64,000 nt of DNA from an uncultured Erwinia sp. Lineage in GTDB: Bacteria; Pseudomonadota; Gammaproteobacteria; Enterobacterales; Enterobacteriaceae. Under the pieces are notes generated by a model that was given only the letters and a program-made list of their open reading frames with translations, was not told the DNA's origin and did not search any database. A program made the translations under genes and the position numbers. The stretch spans positions 1 to 64,000 of the forward strand of contig CAJYIY010000077.1 of assembly GCA_913775305.1 (NCBI GenBank), written 5' to 3'. Shown here in pieces: positions 17,410-27,246 of the stretch; the first letter of the stretch is position 1; each line of letters begins with the position of its first letter.

Positions 17410-18645
17410 ATGCTTAACTGGACTTCAACCCAGCGCAATGTGGCGTTTGCCAGCTTTGCCAGCTGGACGCTGGATGCGTTTGACTTCTTTATTCTGGTTT
17501 TTGTGCTGAGCGATATCGCCACCAATTTCCACACCGAAATTTCCGATGTCTCGCTGGCGATCATGCTGACGCTGGCGGTCAGGCCAATCGGCGCGCTGCT
17601 GTTTGGTCGCCTTGCAGAGAAGTACGGACGTCGTCCAATCCTGATGACCAACATCATCATCTTTTCACTGTTTGAACTGCTATCCGCCTGGTCACCAACG
17701 CTGGAGTGGTTCCTGATCTTCCGGGTGATTTACGGTGTGGCGATGGGGGGGGTGTGGGGCGTGGCCTCCTCGCTGGCGATGGAAACTATTCCCGATCGCT
17801 CGCGCGGGCTGATGTCCGGTGTGTTTCAGGCGGGTTATCCCTGCGGTTATCTGCTGGCGTCAGTCGCCTTCGGCCTGTGCTACAGCCTGGTGGGGTGGCG
17901 GGGCATGTTCCTGATCGGTGTGGTGCCGATCCTGCTGCTGCCGTTTATTTATTTTAAAGTGCCGGAGTCACCGGTGTGGCTGGCTGCCCGTGAGCGTAAG
18001 GAGAGCGCAGCGTTGATGCCGGTGCTGCGCAGCCACTGGAAGCTGTGTATCTATCTGGTGCTGCTGATGGCCTGCTTTAATTTCTTCAGCCACGGCACCC
18101 AGGATCTTTATCCGACCTTTCTCAAAGTGCAGCACGGCCTCGAGCCGCACACCGTCAGCATTATTGCCATCTTCTACAATATCGCGGCGATGATGGGCGG
18201 CATTTTCTTTGGTTCGCTGTCGGAGAAAATTGGCCGGAAGAAGGCCATGATGATTGCAGCTTTCCTTGCGCTGCCGGTGCTGCCGCTGTGGGCGTTTTCC
18301 AGCGGTTCATGGATGATTGGCTGCGGTGCCTTTCTGATGCAGTTTATGGTGCAGGGCGCGTGGGGCGTGGTGCCGACCTATCTGACCGAACTGGTTCCAG
18401 CCAATGCACGAGCGGTGCTGCCGGGGTTTGTCTATCAGCTGGGGAATCTCATTGCTTCAGTCAATGCAACGCTACAGTCGAAAATTGCAGAAGCACACGG
18501 CAACAACTACGGGCTGGCGATGGCGATAGTGGCGGGGACAGTGGCTGTATTGATCTGCCTGATTGTGGCTTTAGGCCGCGAAACGCAGGGCGTGAAAATT
18601 TCGGCCAGTGACAGTACGGCGGGAGCCACAGGGGAAAACCGCTAA
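17410..18645 (+). CDS. MFS transporter, sialate/carboxylate:H+ symporter-type
   Basis: 411 residues with 12 predicted membrane segments. It has MFS motif A (GRLAEKYGRRPILM at about 63-76, repeated as GSLSEKIGRKKAMM in the second half). The N-terminal SWTLDAFDFFILVFVL is typical of the NanT/YjhB/lactate-permease-like group that carries sialic acids or small organic acids with protons. There is no adjacent catabolic gene to fix the substrate. An ACAGGA upstream of ATG supports the start. It is convergent with the diguanylate cyclase gene; a small GCAGCCGC/GCGGCT hairpin lies between the two stops. Confidence 0.82.
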   Translation: MLNWTSTQRNVAFASFASWTLDAFDFFILVFVLSDIATNFHTEISDVSLAIMLTLAVRPIGALLFGRLAEKYGRRPILMTNIIIFSLFELLSAWSPTLEWFLIFRVIYGVAMGGVWGVASSLAMETIPDRSRGLMSGVFQAGYPCGYLLASVAFGLCYSLVGWRGMFLIGVVPILLLPFIYFKVPESPVWLAARERKESAALMPVLRSHWKLCIYLVLLMACFNFFSHGTQDLYPTFLKVQHGLEPHTVSIIAIFYNIAAMMGGIFFGSLSEKIGRKKAMMIAAFLALPVLPLWAFSSGSWMIGCGAFLMQFMVQGAWGVVPTYLTELVPANARAVLPGFVYQLGNLIASVNATLQSKIAEAHGNNYGLAMAIVAGTVAVLICLIVALGRETQGVKISASDSTAGATGENR

Positions 18646-18695
18646 ATGAACGGCAGCCGCTGCGGCTAAGACTTCCTGAGAGTCGCGCCACGACA

Positions 18696-19814
18696 TTATT
18701 TTCCACGGGTAAGTACATTCAGAGGGGCGGCCGCCTGTGGCTGGGTGCTGTGCATCAGATCCTGATATGACAGCAGCATATTTCGGCCCTGATTTTTGGC
18801 CAGATACAGGGCCTGGTCGGCATGGGTTAGCGCGGTGTTAAAATCGTCACCTTCGAGCGGGGCAATACCGGCGCTGAGGGTGACGTGGGTCGATACCTTA
18901 TCGTTAAAACGATGGGGGATCTCCAGATTAACCACAAACTGGCGAATACGTTCCGCCAGCTGCATTGCGATGGCTTCATTGACGTTAGTCAGCAGAACCA
19001 GAAACTCTTCGCCACCGTAGCGGGTGACAATATCCCGTGAGCGCACCGCATCGCGGATGGCAGCAGAAACGCGTATTAATGCCTGGTCACCCATGGTGTG
19101 ACCGTAGTTGTCGTTATAAGCCTTAAAATTATCAATATCCAGCAGCAGGACAAAGTGATTGCCTGAATGTGTTTCGAGACTATTTTGCAGGCGATTATTC
19201 AGACCGCGACGATTATATAAGCCGGTAAGGGGGTCCAGCATGCTGAGATCGCTGAAGGACTCTTTTTCTGCGCTGAGCTGGCTGAGCAGACGACGGGTAA
19301 AAATGTCCAGTCGCCTCAGCATCAGGTGATGAAGAGTAAAACCCACCACCGGCAGCGTAATGGTAAACAGCATTAACAGCGTATTACGCCCGTCATCAAG
19401 GATCAGCACGGTTGCTGCGGTCGGCAGGGCGTGCAGGCAAAACGCCAGCAGGTGATCCGCCAGGGCAATTGCGCTTATAAAGAAGACGCAAACCAGCGCG
19501 ACCAGCAGGTAATTATCGGTGGCGTAGAACTGATAATGATAGCGGGAGAATATATGCCAGGCCCACAGAATTCCGGTAAATAATGCCACGCTATTCAGAC
19601 GCTCTATTTTTTCTTCCGGATGGATAAGCATTTTTGCCAGCAACCCGGCGCTGAATATTGCAATAAATAATGAGGGGAGCCAGGCTGTGAGCGGAGCATG
19701 ACCGGTGGCGCGAACTGACACAAATAAAGCAGTAACGATATTCAAAAAAAGAAACAGCATCAACGACAATCGGCGCTTGCTGTTCAGCAATTCATCATAG
19801 ACTTTTGTATGCAT
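18696..19814 (-). CDS. membrane-anchored diguanylate cyclase
   Basis: 372 residues. The N-terminal half holds about six hydrophobic helices (roughly 18-165), a MASE-like sensor. The C-terminal GGDEF domain carries the active GGEEF signature at 267-271, DIDNFKAYND for metal/nucleotide binding, and an RxxD inhibitory site (Arg258-Asp261) five residues before GGEEF. The enzyme should make cyclic-di-GMP from two GTP, with product feedback. The ligand sensed by the membrane domain is unknown. It occupies the place where E. coli has fhuF next to the DUF1435 gene. Confidence 0.92.
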   Translation of the reverse strand: MHTKVYDELLNSKRRLSLMLFLFLNIVTALFVSVRATGHAPLTAWLPSLFIAIFSAGLLAKMLIHPEEKIERLNSVALFTGILWAWHIFSRYHYQFYATDNYLLVALVCVFFISAIALADHLLAFCLHALPTAATVLILDDGRNTLLMLFTITLPVVGFTLHHLMLRRLDIFTRRLLSQLSAEKESFSDLSMLDPLTGLYNRRGLNNRLQNSLETHSGNHFVLLLDIDNFKAYNDNYGHTMGDQALIRVSAAIRDAVRSRDIVTRYGGEEFLVLLTNVNEAIAMQLAERIRQFVVNLEIPHRFNDKVSTHVTLSAGIAPLEGDDFNTALTHADQALYLAKNQGRNMLLSYQDLMHSTQPQAAAPLNVLTRGK

Positions 19815-20019
19815 TTTATATACTCGTGACTGCCCTGGAATATCAAAGCACGGCTGTTTACAGACGGCGGATGATTATCAGCTGGAATAGTTTAGAGCTG
19901 TTATTGTTTTGTTTTTTCTGAATTGTGATCGGTGTCAATCTAACAGTTATCGATCCGGCTGTCATCCGCTGGAATAAAGTTTCACCAATGGTGCTGCAAA
20001 GTGATAAAAACTATCATAT

Positions 20020-20038
20020 GATATTGGTAATCATTATC
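20020..20038 (+). promoter_or_regulatory. Fur box upstream of the DUF1435 gene
   Basis: GATATTGGTAATCATTATC matches the 19-bp Fur consensus GATAATGATAATCATTATC at 17 of 19 positions. It lies 62 bases before the DUF1435 start codon. In E. coli the homologous gene yjjZ is next to the iron-regulated fhuF; here fhuF is absent but the iron box remains. The rest of 19815-20100 holds the cyclase promoter region and no gene. Confidence 0.75.
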
Positions 20039-20100
20039 ATTCAGTGTTGTGTGGACATAGTGAAACCATCGCGGCGTGTGGATCAGGGGGGATAAGCGGG

Positions 20101-20334
20101 ATGAACGTTAAAAGGCTCGATAGCGGCTGGGGTGTACTGCTCCCCTGCACGGTCATGCCGCTGATAGCGCTGATGGAGCTGTCATTTTCCGAATGGCGGA
20201 TACTGATGGTTGTAGCGTTTCTGGCAACGATGGTGATGCTGTTTCATAAACGTCTGCGTCACTATATGCTGCTACCGTCGTGTATGGCGCTGGCTGGCGG
20301 GATTGCTGCGATGACCCTTGACTTCGGCACGTAA
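20101..20334 (+). CDS. DUF1435 small membrane protein (YjjZ-like)
   Basis: 77 residues with three hydrophobic stretches, matching the enterobacterial DUF1435 family (RLDSGWGVLLP and HKRLRHYMLLPSC are the recognisable segments). Its function is unknown; iron-dependent expression is suggested by the Fur box. Start chosen at ATG 20101 because family similarity begins right there; an in-frame ATG at 20044 would add 19 unrelated residues. It lies before the tRNA-Leu array, as yjjZ does in E. coli. 20335-20474 holds no gene. Confidence 0.8.
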   Translation: MNVKRLDSGWGVLLPCTVMPLIALMELSFSEWRILMVVAFLATMVMLFHKRLRHYMLLPSCMALAGGIAAMTLDFGT

Positions 20335-20474
20335 CAGCGGAGATTAACACATCAGGGATAAGGGATAATTTAAACAGGAGTTCAGAGCGGCTGAAAGTCG
20401 GAAAATCCGTACCGGAATTGAACAGGATACTACTGGGGAAAGGTCTCGGGAGTCTGACAGAAAGGTTATCAACA

Positions 20475-20561
20475 TGGTGCGAAGAGAGGGACTTGAACCC
20501 TCACGTCCGTAAGAACACTAACACCTGAAGCTAGCGCGTCTACCAATTCCGCCACCTTCGC
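20475..20561 (-). tRNA. tRNA-Leu (CAG), copy 1
   Basis: An 87-base class II tRNA: 5' GCGAAGGTGGCGGAATTGGT, anticodon CAG in the CTTCAGGTG loop, long variable arm, encoded CCA. It is transcribed leftwards as the last of three tandem copies, like E. coli leuQPV. Confidence 0.95.
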
Positions 20562-20594
20562 GTCCTGTTGATCTTTTATTCATATCACCGCATT

Positions 20595-20681
20595 TGGTGC
20601 GAAGAGAGGGACTTGAACCCTCACGTCCGTAAGAACACTAACACCTGAAGCTAGCGCGTCTACCAATTCCGCCACCTTCGC
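20595..20681 (-). tRNA. tRNA-Leu (CAG), copy 2
   Basis: Identical in sequence to the copy at 20475-20561, separated from it by a 33-base AT-rich spacer; part of one tandem transcript. Confidence 0.95.
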
Positions 20682-20712
20682 GCAGATGCTGCGTAATATG
20701 AATAACATGGTT

Positions 20713-20799
20713 TGGTGCGAAGAGAGGGACTTGAACCCTCACGTCCGTTAAGACACTAACACCTGAAGCTAGCGCGTCTACCAATTCCGCCACCTTCGC
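20713..20799 (-). tRNA. tRNA-Leu (CAG), copy 3 with a variant variable arm
   Basis: The first-transcribed copy. It matches the other two except in the variable arm (TGTCTTAACGG instead of TGTTCTTACGG on the RNA strand). The rest of the cloverleaf and the CAG anticodon are unchanged. Confidence 0.94.
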
Positions 20800-20946
20800 A
20801 TACCCGCAACACAACAACGTTGTATCGCAACCACGGAGGCGCATTCTAGAGATTTTACCAGGTACGTCAACAGTTATTTCTTTATGCTGAGGCGATCGCC
20901 TGAAAAAACGGCGAATAGAGGGTGCAGAGGCGTTTCAACGCGCTTT

Positions 20947-20967
20947 CAGGGGCCCGTCCGGCCCCTG
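20947..20967 (-). terminator. hairpin after rsmC
   Basis: A perfect CAGGGGCC / GGCCCCTG stem with a 5-base loop, just past the rsmC stop codon. There is no clear T-tract, so termination here is uncertain. Confidence 0.4.
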
Positions 20968-20974
20968 ACGATAA

Positions 20975-22009
20975 TTAACGTGAGGCTTTTGGCGCGCGGC
21001 CTTTGACGGCGCGATACACTTTAAAGCGGCCATTCTGCAACAGCACTTCGTGACTGCCAAAAGTGTCATCCAGTACCTGCGGATAAGGCAGGAAGGCGTT
21101 CGCCACAATACGCAATTCGCCACCGGTATTCAGATGGGCGACGGCGCCGCGGATCAGCGTTTGTGCGGCATCCAGGCTGGTCTGCATACCGTCGTGGAAT
21201 GGCGGATTAGAGATAATCAGATCGAAGCGTCCGGTTATACCTGAATAGACGTTGCCAGCAACAACGGTGCCTTCCAGACCGTTGGCGGCCAGCGTGGCTT
21301 CACTGGCCGCCACGGCGCTGGCACTGACATCGGTCAGGGTCAGACGGACCTTCGGAGAGTGACTGGCCAGCATCGCAGACAGGACGCCTGCGCCACAGCC
21401 AACGTCCAACACTTTGCCTTTAGTGTGTGGCGTCAGGGTGGAGAGCAGCAGCTGGCTGCCGATGTCCAGTCCGTCTCGGCTGAATACGCCCGGCAGGGTT
21501 TTGATGGTCAAATTACCCAGCGAATAATCTTCCCAGTAGCCGTCGGCATCAAACGTTGGCTGCTGCTCCAGACGACCATGGTACAACCCACAGCGGCGGG
21601 CGCTGTCGATTTTTTCCAGTTTGGTCCAGTTCTCCAGCATCGGTTCGGCGCTGCGCACGCCGCTGCGGTTTTCACCAATAACAAAAATATCGGTGCCAAC
21701 CGGCAGCAGAGACAGCAGGTTTTGCAGCTGGAACTGCGCTTCCGGCTTGTTTTTCGGCCAGTAGTACACCAGCGTATCGCAGCCTTCGGCGATCGCTGCC
21801 GTGGCCACCAGACCGAAGAGCACATTGTCACCCATAGCACGGTTAAGGATCTGCCAGTGATGATACTGCTGGGTATGCGCCCGGCTCTGTACGGTTTCCA
21901 GCTGGGCGGGCAGGTCATCCTGCAGATCGCCAGCAAAGAGTACGCGGCGTTGGGTAAATTCATCACTGTGGCGCAGTATCACTTCACTGGCCGGGGTAAA
22001 TGCGGACAT
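20975..22009 (-). CDS. rsmC: 16S rRNA m2G1207 methyltransferase
   Basis: 344 residues, two tandem Rossmann-type domains as in E. coli RsmC (343 residues): a degenerate N-terminal copy and an active C-terminal copy with the SAM-binding motif [13 protein letters not shown] (about 199-211) and catalytic NPPFH (about 264-268). It methylates N2 of G1207 in 16S rRNA within the 30S subunit. It is divergent from holD and follows the tRNA-Leu array, exactly the E. coli order. A long plus-strand frame opposite it (21359-22078) is a shadow. Confidence 0.96.
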   Translation of the reverse strand: MSAFTPASEVILRHSDEFTQRRVLFAGDLQDDLPAQLETVQSRAHTQQYHHWQILNRAMGDNVLFGLVATAAIAEGCDTLVYYWPKNKPEAQFQLQNLLSLLPVGTDIFVIGENRSGVRSAEPMLENWTKLEKIDSARRCGLYHGRLEQQPTFDADGYWEDYSLGNLTIKTLPGVFSRDGLDIGSQLLLSTLTPHTKGKVLDVGCGAGVLSAMLASHSPKVRLTLTDVSASAVAASEATLAANGLEGTVVAGNVYSGITGRFDLIISNPPFHDGMQTSLDAAQTLIRGAVAHLNTGGELRIVANAFLPYPQVLDDTFGSHEVLLQNGRFKVYRAVKGRAPKASR

Positions 22010-22116
22010 CGGTCACTCCTTAAAAATCAGAGCGGCGATTATAGTTGTTTGTTGGCGCAGTTTCGAAGGCTTTGTTAACCTATGTCGGTCACACGGGCAG
22101 TCAGACAGGAAAAAAG

Positions 22117-22536
22117 ATGTCTTCCAGACGCGACCGGTTATTACAGCAAATGGGCATTACGCAGTATACGCTGCGGCGTCCGCGTGCCCTGCAGGGCGAG
22201 ATTGCGGTAACTCTCCCCACAGAAACCCGGCTGGTGATTATTGCCGAGGTCCTACCCGCACTGCAGGATCCGCTGGTTGCCGACGTGCTGCGCGCGCTGG
22301 AGCTGGCTGAAATGCAGGTTCAGATGCTCACACCCGATCAGCTGGCGATGCTGCCGGATGACATTCGTTGTCACAGCTGGTGCCTGGGATTAGATGCTCC
22401 GGCAACGCTCGCCGGAACCCACCTTGTTTCGCCCGTACTGGCGGAGCTGTATGATAATGCCAGTGCCAAACGGGCACTATGGCAGCAGATTTGCCAACAT
22501 GAATCAGATTTCTTTACTCACCACGCACGATCTTGA
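22117..22536 (+). CDS. holD: DNA polymerase III subunit psi
   Basis: 139 residues, the size of E. coli HolD (137). It begins MSSRRDRLLQQMGITQYTLRRP, the conserved N-terminal segment that binds subunit chi, followed by the alpha/beta psi fold. Psi links the clamp loader to SSB via chi. The ATG at 22117 follows CAGGAAAA; an in-frame ATG at 22045 is too far upstream. It overlaps rimI by 38 bases, as in E. coli. Confidence 0.93.
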   Translation: MSSRRDRLLQQMGITQYTLRRPRALQGEIAVTLPTETRLVIIAEVLPALQDPLVADVLRALELAEMQVQMLTPDQLAMLPDDIRCHSWCLGLDAPATLAGTHLVSPVLAELYDNASAKRALWQQICQHESDFFTHHARS

Positions 22537-22939
22537 TGCCGCGTTTGCCATTGAACAGCGCAGCCACGCTTTTCCCTGGTCGGAAAAAACCTTTGCCAGC
22601 AATCAGGGCGAACGCTATCTGAACCTCCGGTTGGAGGTCGATGGCGTGCTGGCCGCCTTCGCTATCACCCAGGTGGTGCTGGACGAGGCTACCCTGTTTA
22701 ACCTGGCCGTCGACCCGGCGTATCAGCGACGCGGTCTTGGCCGTGAGCTGTTGCAGTACCTGATCGCCGAGCTGGAGCAGCGTGAAATTCTTACGCTCTG
22801 GCTGGAGGTACGCGCCTCTAACCATCCCGCTATCGCCCTGTACGAGCAGCTGGATTTCAATGAGGTATCCGTTCGACGCAACTACTATCCGACCGCAGAT
22901 GGCAAAGAAGACGCCGTCATTATGGCCTTAACGATTTAA
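22499..22939 (+). CDS. rimI: ribosomal protein S18-alanine N-acetyltransferase
   Basis: 146 residues, a compact GNAT enzyme with the acetyl-CoA loop QRRGLGRELL (about 78-87) and the C-terminal LYEQLDFNEVSVRRNYYP typical of RimI. It acetylates the N-terminal alanine of S18. The start inside the end of holD (another frame) reproduces the known overlap. yjjG follows after 13 bases; holD-rimI-yjjG form one unit. Confidence 0.95.
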   Translation: MNQISLLTTHDLDAAFAIEQRSHAFPWSEKTFASNQGERYLNLRLEVDGVLAAFAITQVVLDEATLFNLAVDPAYQRRGLGRELLQYLIAELEQREILTLWLEVRASNHPAIALYEQLDFNEVSVRRNYYPTADGKEDAVIMALTI

Positions 22940-22952
22940 CCGGGAATGACCG

Positions 22953-23633
22953 ATGCTGACCCAATGGGACTGGATTTTATTTGACGCTGACGACACGCTG
23001 TTTCACTTCGATGCCTTTGCAGGGTTACAGCGGCTATTTGAACGCTACGACGTGCAGTTCAGCCACGCAGATTTCGACGATTATCAGGCAATTAACAAAC
23101 CGCTGTGGGTGGACTATCAGAACGGGGCAATAAGCGCCCTGCAGCTACAGCATCAGCGTTTTCAGGGCTGGGCCGATCGTTTACAGGTGACGCCACAGGA
23201 CCTGAACAGCGGATTTCTGACCGCCATGGCGGAGATCTGCCTGCCGCTGGCGGGTGCAACGGACCTGCTTAATGCGCTGAAGGGCCGGGTCAAAATGGGC
23301 ATTATTACCAATGGCTTTACTGCGCTTCAGCAGACGCGACTGGAGCGCACCGGATTCCTCGGCTATTTCGATCTGCTGGTGATTTCCGAGCAGGTGGGCC
23401 ATGCCAAACCGCACCCGGCGATTTTTGATTATGCGCTGGCGCAGATGGGCAACCCACCGCGCGATCGGGTGATGATGGTGGGAGACAATCCGGATTCCGA
23501 TATTCTCGGCGGCATTAATGCCGGGATGGCGACCTGCTGGTTAAATGCTGACGGTCGGGTTCGACCGGAAGGGATTAATCCGACGTGGCAGGTGGCATCG
23601 CTGCGCGAATTGCAGGATAAGTTGTTCAGTTAA
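22953..23633 (+). CDS. yjjG: pyrimidine 5'-nucleotidase / dUMP phosphatase
   Basis: 226 residues of the HAD superfamily: motif I DADDTLF (Asp nucleophile about residue 11), motif II IITNG, and motif [20 protein letters not shown]. coli YjjG removes phosphate from dUMP, UMP, dTMP and non-canonical pyrimidine nucleotides and protects against mutagenic bases. It is the last gene of the holD operon; no strong terminator follows. Confidence 0.93.
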   Translation: MLTQWDWILFDADDTLFHFDAFAGLQRLFERYDVQFSHADFDDYQAINKPLWVDYQNGAISALQLQHQRFQGWADRLQVTPQDLNSGFLTAMAEICLPLAGATDLLNALKGRVKMGIITNGFTALQQTRLERTGFLGYFDLLVISEQVGHAKPHPAIFDYALAQMGNPPRDRVMMVGDNPDSDILGGINAGMATCWLNADGRVRPEGINPTWQVASLRELQDKLFS

Positions 23634-23809
23634 GGTTGTATCCTTGTTCGCCTGGCCTCACACCTCCCTGTGCCCGGACGCTCCGCTTATCCGGCCAAAC
23701 CCGGTTGCCTGAATGTTGCTGCGTTGCTGCCTGAAATCCACTTTCTTCCGGCAGCAACACAATGATTTGAAGGGGAACCGTAACGGTTAACCAGTTCGCA
23801 GGTCTAACA

Positions 23810-23830
23810 GCGATCTCCAAAAAAGATCGC
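23810..23830 (-). terminator. weak hairpin after the GST gene
   Basis: A perfect 7-bp stem GCGATCT / AGATCGC with a loop containing a T-run on the minus strand, but without a T-tract after it. It lies 8 bases past the yghU stop. 23634-23809 holds no gene. Confidence 0.3.
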
Positions 23831-23837
23831 CCAAACC

Positions 23838-24689
23838 TTACAGCCCCAGCTTCGCAAAGTCCGATGCGTCATGGCGCTCTGCCAGCTGCTGATCCTCCGG
23901 GCCCCAGTTGCGATTGACAATCCGGCCCCGCTTCACTGCCGGGCGCTTCGCAATCTCCTCTGCCCAGCGCACCACGTTCTTATACGAGGCTGCATCGAGA
24001 AACTCTGCGGCTTCATACATCAGACCCTGCACCAGCGTGCCGTACCACGGCCAGATGGCAATATCGGCGATAGTGTAGGCATCACCGGCAATGTAGCGAT
24101 GCTCGCCCAGCTGCTTATCCAGCAGGTCGAGTTGACGTTTGGCTTCCATGGTAAACCGATCGATGGCGTATTCGATCTTCACCGGCGCATAGTGATAAAA
24201 GTGACCGAAACCGCCTCCGACGTAGGGGGCCGCCCCCTGTAACCAGAACAGCCAGTTCAGCGTTTCGGTACGCCCGGCCGGATCTTTTGGCAGGAAGTGA
24301 CCAAACTTTTCTGCCAGATACAGCAGAATAGCACCCGACTCAAACACGCGCGTTGCCGGCGTGGTGGAGGTATCCAGCAGCGCCGGGATTTTGGAATTTG
24401 GATTCACCGCCACGAAACCGGAGGAGAACTGATCGCCTTCGCCAATGCGGATCAGGTGTGCATCATACTCAGCGCCGTGCTCGTTCAACGCCAGCAGCTC
24501 TTCCAGCAGAATTGTGACCTTCTGACCGTTAGGCGTACCCAGCGAGTACAATTGCAAAGGATGTTTGCCGGTTGGCAGGGTGGCCTCGTGACGTGCACCC
24601 GCCGTTGGGCGATTGATGCTGCCCCATTTGCCACCATGCGCTTTATTTTCGCTCCAGACTTTTGCTGGCTGATAATCGTTGGTGCTCAT
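23838..24689 (-). CDS. yghU: glutathione-dependent disulfide-bond oxidoreductase YghU
   Basis: 283 residues of the Nu-class glutathione S-transferases: a thioredoxin-like N-terminal domain (about 40-125; YSLGTPNGQKVTILLEEL, with NPNSKIPAL and ESGAILLYLA binding glutathione) and a helical C-terminal domain (about 130-260). YghU binds two GSH per subunit and acts as a disulfide reductase. The start MSTNDYQPAKVW matches the family; 39 extra upstream codons are in frame but unlike it. E. coli does not have yghU here, so with the neighbouring tag gene it is an insertion between yjjG and prfC. Confidence 0.92.
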   Translation of the reverse strand: MSTNDYQPAKVWSENKAHGGKWGSINRPTAGARHEATLPTGKHPLQLYSLGTPNGQKVTILLEELLALNEHGAEYDAHLIRIGEGDQFSSGFVAVNPNSKIPALLDTSTTPATRVFESGAILLYLAEKFGHFLPKDPAGRTETLNWLFWLQGAAPYVGGGFGHFYHYAPVKIEYAIDRFTMEAKRQLDLLDKQLGEHRYIAGDAYTIADIAIWPWYGTLVQGLMYEAAEFLDAASYKNVVRWAEEIAKRPAVKRGRIVNRNWGPEDQQLAERHDASDFAKLGL

Positions 24690-24853
24690 AACGCGATATA
24701 CCCTTGCTAGGAAGTGGATTGGCTGTGATGCCGCAGACAGATTAAACGTGGCGGAATGCCGCGCTGAAAGCCAAACACGGCATCTCTCATTGTTCAGGTA
24801 TAGCACGGCTGACCTGTCCGCGTTTATCTATAACGAGCAGCGTTGGGATTGAG

Positions 24854-25534
24854 GTGAAGATGAAACACGAAAAGCGCGAAGCGCAACATGAAACGGGACT
24901 GATTGTGAATGCAGAGGGGCGTACCTGCTGCTACTGGCAGCCGCAGATGCCTGATTATCACGACAGTGAATGGGGCAGGCCGGTGACTGACGATCGGCTG
25001 ATTTTTGAAAAAGTCTGTCTGGAGGGTTTTCATTCCGGCATGTCGTGGCAGATGATTTATAACAAGCGGGAAAATTTCCGTCGGGCCTTTGCCGGGTTTG
25101 ATTTCGCAACGGTGGCGCGTTTCAACGATGCCGATATAGCCCGACTGATGGCAGACAAAAGCATTGTTCGTAACCGGGCGAAAATCCTCGCCACCATTAA
25201 CAATGCACAGCGCGCGCTTGAGATGGTGGCGGAGGCGGGGTCGCTGGCAGCATGGTTCTGGCAGTTTGAACCTAAACCGGAAGCGCGCCCGAAGACGCTC
25301 GACATTCACTACTGGCAGAACAATAACACCTCGCCGGAAGCACAGGCGATGTCGAAAGCGTTAAAAAAACGCGGCTGGCGCTGGGTAGGACCTGTCACCA
25401 CCTATGCCCTGATGCAGGCGCTGGGGCTGGTCAACGATCACCTGCAGGGCTGCTGCGTGCGCGAGGCTTGCGAGACAGAAAGAGGCCTGCTGAAAAGGCC
25501 GGAACCAGCTGCGGCTGGCCTTTCGGCGGAATAA
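24854..25534 (+). CDS. DNA-3-methyladenine glycosylase I family protein
   Basis: 226 residues resembling Tag. The zinc-snap ligands are seen as Cys in RTCCYW (about 24-25), His in YHDSEWGRPV (about 36), and His/Cys in NDHLQGCC near the C-terminus. The substrate-site segment LEGFHSGMSWQMIYNKRENFR differs from the E. coli LEGQQAGLSWITVLKKRENYR, so this is a divergent Tag or a paralog. It excises 3-methyladenine from alkylated DNA in the base-excision pathway (family knowledge). There are about 20 extra residues at each end relative to E. coli Tag (187 residues). A second Tag elsewhere in the genome is likely. Confidence 0.85.
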   Translation: MKMKHEKREAQHETGLIVNAEGRTCCYWQPQMPDYHDSEWGRPVTDDRLIFEKVCLEGFHSGMSWQMIYNKRENFRRAFAGFDFATVARFNDADIARLMADKSIVRNRAKILATINNAQRALEMVAEAGSLAAWFWQFEPKPEARPKTLDIHYWQNNNTSPEAQAMSKALKKRGWRWVGPVTTYALMQALGLVNDHLQGCCVREACETERGLLKRPEPAAAGLSAE

Positions 25535-25612
25535 GCGGCGTTCTGCATTGTTTCTGACGGCAGAATCGGCGAAAATGCCGGCCATTACGATTAATTGGCT
25601 CAGAAGAACTTC

Positions 25613-27202
25613 ATGTCTAATGCACCCTTTATGCAAGAGGTGGCCCGTCGCCGCACTTTTGCCATCATTTCCCACCCGGATGCCGGTAAAACCACCATCA
25701 CTGAAAAAGTGCTGCTGTTCGGACAGGCGATCCAGACTGCCGGTACGGTAAAAGGTCGCGGATCCAACCAGCATGCAAAATCGGACTGGATGGAGATGGA
25801 AAAACAGCGTGGTATCTCGATCACCACCTCTGTAATGCAGTTTCCGTATCGCGAATGCCTGGTTAACCTGCTGGATACCCCGGGGCATGAAGACTTCTCG
25901 GAGGATACCTACCGCACCCTGACGGCAGTAGACTGCTGTCTGATGGTGATCGACGCTGCAAAAGGCGTTGAGGATCGTACCCGCAAGCTGATGGAAGTGA
26001 CCCGTCTGCGCGACACACCGATCCTGACCTTTATGAACAAGCTGGACCGTGATATCCGCGATCCGATGGAGGTCATGGATGAGGTGGAGAACGAGCTGAA
26101 AATCGCCTGTGCGCCAATCACCTGGCCCATTGGCTGTGGCAAGCTGTTTAAGGGCGTCTACCACCTGTATAAAGACGAAACCTATCTGTATCAGAGTGGT
26201 AAAGGCCATACCATTCAGGATGTCCGCATCGTTAAAGGGCTGGACAATCCGGAGCTGGATGCCGCCATCGGTGAAGACCTGGCCGCGCAGCTGCGTGATG
26301 AGCTGGAGCTGGTGCAGGGTGCATCCCACGAATTTGATCGCGATGCGTTCCTTGAGGGGCAGCTGACGCCGGTCTTCTTCGGTACCGCGTTAGGTAACTT
26401 TGGTGTGGACCATATGCTTGACGGCCTGGTTGAATGGGCACCCTCACCGATGCCGCGTGAGACCGATGCGCGCACCGTGACCGCAGCCGACGAAAAATTT
26501 AGCGGTTTTGTGTTCAAGATCCAGGCCAATATGGACCCGAAACACCGTGACCGCGTGGCGTTTATGCGCGTGGTATCCGGAAAATATGAAAAAGGGATGA
26601 AGCTGCGTCAGGTACGTCTGGGTAAAGACGTGGTGATCGCCGACGCACTGACCTTTATGGCCGGTGACCGTTCACACGTGGAAGAAGCCTATCCGGGTGA
26701 TATTATCGGCCTGCACAACCACGGCACCATCCAGATTGGCGACACCTTTACCCAGGGTGAGAACATGAAGTTCACCGGTATTCCGAACTTCGCGCCGGAG
26801 CTTTTCCGCCGCATCCGCCTGCGCGATCCCCTGAAGCAAAAGCAGCTGCTGAAGGGGCTGGTTCAGCTGTCGGAAGAGGGGGCTGTTCAGGTCTTCCGTC
26901 CGGTACACAACAACGATCTGATCGTTGGCGCCGTTGGGGTGCTGCAGTTCGACGTGGTGGTTGCGCGCCTGAAAAGCGAATACAACGTTGAAGCGATTTA
27001 CGAATCGGTGAACGTCTCAACCGCCCGCTGGGTGGAATGCGGTGACGTGAAAAAATTCGATGAGTTCCAGCGTAAAAACGAGGTTAACCTCGCGCTCGAC
27101 GGCGGTGATAACCTGACCTACATCGCGCCGACGATGGTGAACCTGAATATTACCCAGGAGCGCTATCCTGAGGTGGTGTTCCGTAAAACCCGCGAGCACT
27201 GA
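25613..27202 (+). CDS. prfC: peptide chain release factor 3
   Basis: 529 residues, the same length as E. coli RF3. The GTPase has G1 SHPDAGKTT (about 21-29), switch [10 protein letters not shown] and NKLD. RF3-GTP recycles RF1/RF2 from the ribosome after termination and takes part in post-peptidyl-transfer quality control. The start at 25613 ([13 protein letters not shown]) corresponds to the E. coli N-terminus; an upstream TTG in frame is not needed. A strong terminator follows. Confidence 0.96.
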   Translation: MSNAPFMQEVARRRTFAIISHPDAGKTTITEKVLLFGQAIQTAGTVKGRGSNQHAKSDWMEMEKQRGISITTSVMQFPYRECLVNLLDTPGHEDFSEDTYRTLTAVDCCLMVIDAAKGVEDRTRKLMEVTRLRDTPILTFMNKLDRDIRDPMEVMDEVENELKIACAPITWPIGCGKLFKGVYHLYKDETYLYQSGKGHTIQDVRIVKGLDNPELDAAIGEDLAAQLRDELELVQGASHEFDRDAFLEGQLTPVFFGTALGNFGVDHMLDGLVEWAPSPMPRETDARTVTAADEKFSGFVFKIQANMDPKHRDRVAFMRVVSGKYEKGMKLRQVRLGKDVVIADALTFMAGDRSHVEEAYPGDIIGLHNHGTIQIGDTFTQGENMKFTGIPNFAPELFRRIRLRDPLKQKQLLKGLVQLSEEGAVQVFRPVHNNDLIVGAVGVLQFDVVVARLKSEYNVEAIYESVNVSTARWVECGDVKKFDEFQRKNEVNLALDGGDNLTYIAPTMVNLNITQERYPEVVFRKTREH

Positions 27203-27246
27203 TGTCGGCATCGATGCGTCTGCCCTGACGCCGTTATAGCACTCTG

